Below, piece by piece: positions 59,352 through 64,000 of a stretch of DNA of 64,000 bases (positions are counted from its first letter, which is position 1; each line of letters opens with the position of its first letter). Under the pieces are notes generated by a model. It had not been told where the DNA came from. It saw only the letters and a list, made by a program, of their open reading frames with translations, and did no database searches. A program made the position numbers and the translations under genes. This stretch comes from Pseudomonas putida (lineage in GTDB: Bacteria; Pseudomonadota; Gammaproteobacteria; Pseudomonadales; Pseudomonadaceae). Location: the NCBI GenBank assembly GCA_029953615.1, contig CP124529.1, positions 5,234,494 to 5,298,493 of the forward strand, in the 5' to 3' direction.

Positions 59352-60481
59352 CCGACGACACCCGCACCACGACCACCACTGCCATTGCCGAAACCCCGGA
59401 GGGCGCCACGCCGCCCAGCGAGCCGACCAGCCCGGTGCGTTCGCGGCGGGTGCGTATCCTGTCGTCGATCAGCTTCGCCTGCGTGGCCCTGGCCGGCATC
59501 CTGCTGGTGTTGTACGCCTGGCGTCTGCCGCCATTCAGCAGTGCCATCGAAAGCACCGAGAACGCGCTGGTACGCGGCCAGGTGACCATCATCGGGCCGC
59601 AGTTGAGCGGCTATATCGTCGATGTGCCGGTGCATGACTTCCAGTTCGTCAAGGCCGGCGACCTGCTGGTGCAACTGGATGACCGCATCTACAAACAACG
59701 CCTGGCCCAGGCCATCGCCCAGCTGCAGCAACAACAGGCGGCCCTGGCCAACAACCTGCAGCAGCGTAAAAGTGCCGAGGCCAGCATTGCCCAGCGCCAG
59801 GCTGCCATCGACGATGCTGCGGCCCAGGCAGCCAAGGCCAGGGCCGACCTCAGCCGCAACCAGGCGCTGGTCAGCGATGGCTCGGTGTCACGCCGCGACC
59901 TGGACCTGGCCCGCGCCAGTGAGGCCGCGGCGGTCGCCAGCCTGGCCCAGGCCAAGGCGGCCCTGGAAATCGCCCGCCAGGATCGCGAAACCGTGGTGGT
60001 CAACCGGGCCGCGCTGGAGGCCTCGGTGGAAAACGCCAAGGCCGCCGTGGAGCTGGCCCGCATCGACCTCGACAACACCCGCGTCACCGCCCCGCGCGAC
60101 GGCCAGCTGGGGCAGATCGGTACGCGCCTGGGGGCTTATGTCAATTCCGGCGCGCAGCTGATGGCGCTGGTACCCGACACCCTGTGGGTGATTGCCAACA
60201 TGAAAGAAACCCAGATGGCCAATGTACGCATAGGCCAGCCGGTGAGTTTTACCGTGGATGCGCTGAACCACCTGAAGCTGCATGGGCACGTGCAGCAGGT
60301 TTCACCGGCCACCGGCTCCGAGTTCGCCTTGCTGCAGGCGGATAATGCCACCGGCAACTTCGTCAAGATTGCCCAGCGCATTCCGGTACGGATTACCGTG
60401 GATGCCGACCAGCCAGAGGCCAAACGCTTGCGGCCGGGGATGTCGGTGGTGGTCAGTATCGATACGCGTAGCCAGGATTGA
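59348..60481 (+). CDS. EmrA/HlyD-family membrane-fusion protein
   Basis: This 377-residue protein begins with a Thr/Pro-rich cytoplasmic tail (MTDDTRTTTTTAIAETPEGA), has one membrane anchor (ISFACVALAGILLVLYAWRL, about residues 40-60) and the biotinyl-lipoyl-like domain TIIGPQLSGYIVDVPVHDFQ. A long coiled-coil hairpin follows (LQQQQAALANNLQQRKSAEA and others). It ends in a beta-barrel domain. It links the DHA2-type transporter encoded before it to an outer-membrane channel. Confidence 0.92.
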   Translation: MTDDTRTTTTTAIAETPEGATPPSEPTSPVRSRRVRILSSISFACVALAGILLVLYAWRLPPFSSAIESTENALVRGQVTIIGPQLSGYIVDVPVHDFQFVKAGDLLVQLDDRIYKQRLAQAIAQLQQQQAALANNLQQRKSAEASIAQRQAAIDDAAAQAAKARADLSRNQALVSDGSVSRRDLDLARASEAAAVASLAQAKAALEIARQDRETVVVNRAALEASVENAKAAVELARIDLDNTRVTAPRDGQLGQIGTRLGAYVNSGAQLMALVPDTLWVIANMKETQMANVRIGQPVSFTVDALNHLKLHGHVQQVSPATGSEFALLQADNATGNFVKIAQRIPVRITVDADQPEAKRLRPGMSVVVSIDTRSQD

Positions 60482-60491
60482 TTTGTTGCCA

Positions 60492-60570
60492 CTGGCCTCT
60501 TCGCGGGTAAACCCGCTCCCACAGGTTCACCACAGGTCTTCAAAACTGTGCAATACCCGCAAAGAGGCCA
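60492..60570. repeat. Degenerate REP element with truncated right arm
   Basis: The left arm GGCCTCTTCGCGGGTAAACC is complete through CCCACAGG. The right arm only keeps ATACCCGCAAAGAGGCCA, with the GTGGGAGCGGG part missing. The left arm and spacer resemble those at 57551 and 61284, so this is a decayed copy. Confidence 0.75.
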
Positions 60571-60676
60571 GCGAAGCACATGCAGAGATGCCGTCTTGCC
60601 ATGATTGCACCGCTCTGGCCCGTAGGTTCTAATCGCGCACGACCCGTTTGCCTTCGTCACTCAAGGAAGTGTCACC

Positions 60677-61270
60677 ATGTACAGGAAGACCCTGCCGCTG
60701 GCGCTGTTGGCCACCCTGGCCGGTTGCTCGAACAGCGAGGACACCAGCGAGGCCAGTTTCCACAAGGCCGCCCAGGCCTACCTCGATAGCCAATACCCGT
60801 ACTGCTTCATCACCAGTTCATTCCCCACCAGAACCCAGGATTTCGACCTCCATGGCACCAACAAGGCACTGCATGCCTTGGCCCAGGTAGGCGTGGTCAG
60901 CGAAAAGGAGATTTCGCGCACCGAGGTGCCCGCCCGCCTGTGGCAAGCGGCACGCACGGACATCTACTACGCCTATGACCTCACCGACGAAGGCCGAAAG
61001 TACTACAAGGCAGATAGCGGGCTGTGCTTCGGCAAGGCTCAGGTCACCGCGATCGAGCAGTTCAGTGAGCCGAGCGAGGTGACCGGGCAGAAGATGTCGA
61101 ATGTGACCTATGCCTACAAGATCACCGGGTTACCGGCTTGGGCTGCCAATGAACAAGTGAAAGCCAGCGTCGCGGAACTGGGCAAGGCGGTGGCCAGCAA
61201 TGACACGCCGCTCAAGGAAACCCGGGCGATGGTGCTAACCAGCCAGGGGTGGCGGTTGCAGGAGAAATAG
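60677..61270 (+). CDS. Lipoprotein of unknown function
   Basis: This 197-residue protein has a lipoprotein signal MYRKTLPLALLATLAGCSNS with the lipobox LAGC (Cys17). The mature part begins with an acidic Ser/Glu-rich stretch and then a helix (ASFHKAAQAYLDSQYPYCFI). It includes TDIYYAYDLTDEGRKYYKAD and ends TSQGWRLQEK. No domain name comes to mind; it may resemble small pilus- or envelope-associated lipoproteins of pseudomonads. GGAAG precedes the ATG. It is flanked by two REP elements. Confidence 0.65.
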   Translation: MYRKTLPLALLATLAGCSNSEDTSEASFHKAAQAYLDSQYPYCFITSSFPTRTQDFDLHGTNKALHALAQVGVVSEKEISRTEVPARLWQAARTDIYYAYDLTDEGRKYYKADSGLCFGKAQVTAIEQFSEPSEVTGQKMSNVTYAYKITGLPAWAANEQVKASVAELGKAVASNDTPLKETRAMVLTSQGWRLQEK

Positions 61271-61283
61271 CCGTTTGCCGTGT

Positions 61284-61380
61284 CGGCCTCTTCGCGGGTA
61301 AACCCGCTCCCACAGGTCCCTCACAGGCCTTGAGACCTGCGCAGTACCTGTGGGAGCGGGTCTACCCGCGAAAGGGCCGG
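61284..61380. repeat. REP palindrome pair (GGCCTCTTCGCGGG class)
   Basis: Arms GGCCTCTTCGCGGGTAAACC and GGTCTACCCGCGAAAGGGCC enclose a spacer around CAGGCCTTGAGACCTG. Lies between the convergent lipoprotein and AEC-carrier genes. Confidence 0.85.
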
Positions 61381-61388
61381 TACAGGTT

Positions 61389-62264
61389 TTACATCCACCA
61401 GGCCAGCACCACCGGCAACCAGGCAAACGACAGCACCGTGGAACACATCACCAGGTTCGCCACCTGCTCCGGCTCGCGATTGGCGCGCACCGCCATCAGG
61501 TAGTTGAACACCGCCACCGGCATTGCCGACTGCACCACCAGCACTGCGCGCTCCAGGCTGGCCATGCCCAGCGCCGCGCCTACTGCCCAGCCCACGGCAG
61601 CCCCCAGGCCGATGCGCAAACCGCCCAGCAGCATACCCCTGCCCACATGGCGCAGGCGGATGCTGGCCAGCGACACACCCAATGTCAGCAACATCAGCGG
61701 AATGGTCATGCCGCCCAGCAGGTCTGCCGTATTGGCCAGCCAGCGCGGCAGTTTGAAATCAAGAAAGATGATCGGCATGGCGCCGGCCAGGCTGATCACG
61801 ATGGGGTTGCGCAGCAGTGCCTTGAGCGATGCGGCAGTACCGGAGATTGCCATGCCGAGTGTGAACTGCACGATCGACAGGGTCAGGAAGAACGCCACGG
61901 CCAGGGCCAGGCCGTGTTCGCCAAAGGCATACAGGCTGATCGGCAGGCCCATGTTGCCGGTATTAGGGAACATGAACGCCGGCAACAGCACTCGCCAGTG
62001 CATGCCCGAAGCGCGACACACCAGCAAGCCGGCCAGGGCCATGCCCAAGGTGCACAGCAGGCAGGCCATGGCCATGCTGGTGAAGGCGTTCGGGTCCAGT
62101 TCGGTGCGGCTGAGCGTAGACAGTACCAGCGACGGGGTGCCGACGGTCATCACCACCCGAGCGATGAATTCGGTGGGGTAGTCCAGGCCCTTGCGGGCCC
62201 AGGCATAGCCGATGCCGGCGACGATGAAAACCGGCGCCAGCACGGCGAACAGCGAAGCGAACAT
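61389..62264 (-). CDS. AEC-family carrier (auxin efflux carrier-like permease)
   Basis: This 291-residue protein has about ten hydrophobic helices and starts MFASLFAVLAPVFIVAGIGY. AFMFPNTGNMGLPISLYAFG and VVQSAMPVAVFNYLMAVRAN match the AEC family (Mem_trans), whose bacterial members transport malonate or related organic acids. Substrate unknown. Divergent from the MFS gene at 62517 across a 252-bp gap with no other gene. Confidence 0.88.
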   Translation of the reverse strand: MFASLFAVLAPVFIVAGIGYAWARKGLDYPTEFIARVVMTVGTPSLVLSTLSRTELDPNAFTSMAMACLLCTLGMALAGLLVCRASGMHWRVLLPAFMFPNTGNMGLPISLYAFGEHGLALAVAFFLTLSIVQFTLGMAISGTAASLKALLRNPIVISLAGAMPIIFLDFKLPRWLANTADLLGGMTIPLMLLTLGVSLASIRLRHVGRGMLLGGLRIGLGAAVGWAVGAALGMASLERAVLVVQSAMPVAVFNYLMAVRANREPEQVANLVMCSTVLSFAWLPVVLAWWM

Positions 62265-62516
62265 GGTGGCCTTCCTTGGAAGTGGGCCCGGTATTATGCC
62301 GCAGGCTGCGGCGTCTCGTCGCACACCCATGCCCCTTGGGCAAAGCCGCACAAGCCCGTAGAATCGCGCTTCCTTTTCGCCTGTCGCCTTGAACGGTGGC
62401 AACCGGCAGCGTCGCATCCAGCCCAGGCACATCCGTGCAGCCCTCGGCCCCGTCAGGGTCGAGCCGGTGTGCGCGTCCGAAAAGGCGCTCATCCGCTCAT
62501 CCAACCAGAGGTACCT

Positions 62517-63815
62517 ATGTCTCCGCGTTTGCTGGCCATGGCGCTGGCGCCCCTGCTCGGGCTGTTCATCATTGCCCTGGGCAACGGCTTCATGTCTTCC
62601 CTTACCACCCTGCGCCTGGGCGCAGCCGGCGAGTCGGCCACCACCATCGGCGTGGTCTCCTCGACCTATTTCATCGGCCTGACCCTGGGTGCCATTTTCA
62701 ACGACCGGCTGATCCTGCGCATCGGCCATATCCGCGCCTACACCAGCTTCGCCTCGCTGATCGCCGTGACCATCCTGCTGCAAGGCCTGTTCTACGACGT
62801 CACCTGGTGGTCGCTGCTGCGCCTGATCAACGGCTGGGCGGCGGTGGGCGTGTTCCTGGTGATCGAAAGCTGGCTGCTGCTGGCCGGCGACGCCAAGATC
62901 CGCGGCCGCCTGCTAGCGCTGTACATGATCGCCTTCTACGGCGCCGGGGTGATCGCCCAGGCCGGCCTTGGCGAAATCACCCACATGGGTGACACCGCAC
63001 CGTTCATGCTGGCCGGCGTGCTCGCCGCCCTGTCGGTCCTGCCCATCGTGATCCTGCCGCGGGTATCACCGTTGCTGGACCAGGTCGAACCGCTCAAGCC
63101 GCGCCAGTTGCTGGGCGTGGCACCGTCAGGACTGGTCGGCTGCTTTGGTTCGGGCGTGGCCATTGCCGGCATCTATGCCCTGCTGCCGCTGTACCTGCAG
63201 CGCATCGGCCTGGATGTGGGTGAGGTCGGCAACATGATGGCCTGGGTGATTCTGGGGGCGATGTTGCTGCAATACCCGGTCGGGCGCTGGTCTGACCGCA
63301 AGGACCGCCAGGATGTGCTGATCGCCCTGGCCGCGCTGTGCGTGCTGCTGTCACTGGTTACGGTATTCCTGCCGTCGGACTCGATCCTGCTGCCGGCCAT
63401 GCTGTTCCTGCTGGGCGGTGGCGTCTTTACCCTGTACCCGGTGGCGGTCAGCCATGCGGCCGACCGGGCGCCGTCCGATGCGCTGGTGCCGATGATCCAG
63501 GGCCTGCTGCTGATCAACTCGCTGGGTTCGGCCATGGCGCCGGTGGCGATTTCGCCGATGATGACCGAGTTTGGCGAGGCCGGGTTGTTCTGGGCCTTTG
63601 CCGTGGTCAACCTGGCCATGGTGTGCTTCTTCATGTGGCGCCGTGGCAAGCGCCCGGCGGCAGAGCACCCGGCCCCGTTCACCGCGTCGACCACCTTCTC
63701 GCCGACCGGTGCCGAACTGCGGGTGACCGAAGACCTGATGCATGCGGCGCAGGAGCACCCGCCGCTGGAGCCGGTAGAGGCTGCTGGGCAGGCGCAGCGC
63801 TCAGAATCGCATTGA
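62517..63815 (+). CDS. MFS transporter, YcaD-like
   Basis: This 432-residue carrier opens MSPRLLAMALAPLLGLFIIA and has about 12 transmembrane segments. TTIGVVSSTYFIGLTLGAIF and VFLVIESWLLLAGDAKIRGR are typical of the YcaD/YfkF-type MFS group, whose substrates are unknown. The cytoplasmic tail (RKRPAAEHPAP-like) is short and basic, then Glu-rich. I chose the ATG at 62517, preceded by AGAGG; the frame upstream is a shadow. A REP composite follows its stop codon. Confidence 0.87.
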   Translation: MSPRLLAMALAPLLGLFIIALGNGFMSSLTTLRLGAAGESATTIGVVSSTYFIGLTLGAIFNDRLILRIGHIRAYTSFASLIAVTILLQGLFYDVTWWSLLRLINGWAAVGVFLVIESWLLLAGDAKIRGRLLALYMIAFYGAGVIAQAGLGEITHMGDTAPFMLAGVLAALSVLPIVILPRVSPLLDQVEPLKPRQLLGVAPSGLVGCFGSGVAIAGIYALLPLYLQRIGLDVGEVGNMMAWVILGAMLLQYPVGRWSDRKDRQDVLIALAALCVLLSLVTVFLPSDSILLPAMLFLLGGGVFTLYPVAVSHAADRAPSDALVPMIQGLLLINSLGSAMAPVAISPMMTEFGEAGLFWAFAVVNLAMVCFFMWRRGKRPAAEHPAPFTASTTFSPTGAELRVTEDLMHAAQEHPPLEPVEAAGQAQRSESH

Positions 63816-63849
63816 CTCCGGGGCACATGATTCATTGAATCAGCAGTGA

Positions 63850-63977
63850 CCCTGTGGGAGCGGGCGCGCCCGCGAACACCGGCGCAGCCGGTGCCATCCA
63901 CCGCGCCGCCTGTTTCGCGGGCATGCCCGCTCCCACAGGGCCCCATCAGCTGAAGGAATGTGCCGTACCTGTGGGGT
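63850..63977. repeat. Composite REP element, second copy of the extended module
   Basis: Arms CTGTGGGAGCGGGCGCGCCC and TTCGCGGGCATGCCCGCTCC surround an inner hairpin CACCGGCGCAGCCGGTGCC. The linker CAGCTGAAGGAAT follows, then a third half-unit CCTGTGGG. The arrangement parallels that at 27008-27139. The last half-unit is shorter here. Confidence 0.85.
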
Positions 63978-64000
63978 GTTAGCCATTCACCAAGTTCGCC

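Overview
The window looks like chromosome from a fluorescent pseudomonad of the Pseudomonas putida group. The evidence is the high-GC codon usage, about ten REP-type palindromes of the GTGGGAGCGGG class, the lexA2-imuA-imuB-dnaE2 mutagenesis cassette with a LexA2-type operator, and a gene order that, from memory, matches the region of P. putida KT2440 around its 'pea' exopolysaccharide locus. I see no rRNA, tRNA, CRISPR array, insertion sequence or prophage.

Layout. 1-803: the start of a helicase-like ATPase that runs off the left edge. 1005-5911: a polyamine-catabolism block (AraC regulator, glutamine-synthetase-type gamma-glutamylpolyamine synthetase, periplasmic polyamine-binding protein, gamma-glutamylputrescine-type oxidase) with an NtrC-like site in the divergent promoter. 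5912-9638: the decayed end of an XRE antitoxin-type gene, a DUF3313-like lipoprotein, L-serine dehydratase and a LysR regulator. 9659-31673: a 22-kb Wzx/Wzy-type exopolysaccharide locus in three transcription units. One unit (31238 to 27141, minus) encodes export, barrel, Wzz-like and BY-kinase proteins. A central plus-strand unit (21785-26986) encodes a Wzy/ligase-like protein, a glycoside hydrolase and GalE. A long minus-strand unit (21688 to 9659) encodes the flippase, a GMC oxidoreductase with a tiny TAT partner, two acyltransferases, five glycosyltransferases, a DUF535 protein and the WcaJ-like initiating transferase. A 58-residue secreted/anchored protein precedes the first unit.

31927-37375: ketone-body/short-chain fatty-acid utilisation (ScoA/ScoB-like CoA transferase, AtoE-like permease, XRE-cupin regulator) beside a LysR and an aldo/keto reductase. 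37526-43272: lexA2-imuA-imuB-dnaE2. 43411-48895: LysR genes with RidA, LysE and HAD neighbours and a small DUF2790 protein. 49025-53928: a catabolic operon (M20 amidohydrolase, MHS-family transporter, amidase, IclR regulator). 54054-63815: an orphan Rhs core protein, a class-II UvrA-like ATPase, an EmrB/EmrA-like efflux pair, a lipoprotein of unknown function, an AEC-family carrier and an MFS transporter.

The most striking sequence-level signal is that six otherwise intact genes (GMC oxidoreductase, flippase, BY-kinase, imuB, M20 hydrolase, EmrB-like MFS) each carry one frame disruption. In every case the total length is one base more than a multiple of three, and removing one base restores a family-like protein. 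This looks more like residual single-base insertion errors in the assembly than six independent pseudogenes. Other points worth checking are the TAT micro-protein/GMC pair and the PEP-CTERM-like small protein in the EPS locus, Crc/Hfq-type CA motifs at three catabolic start sites, and a long composite REP module present twice.
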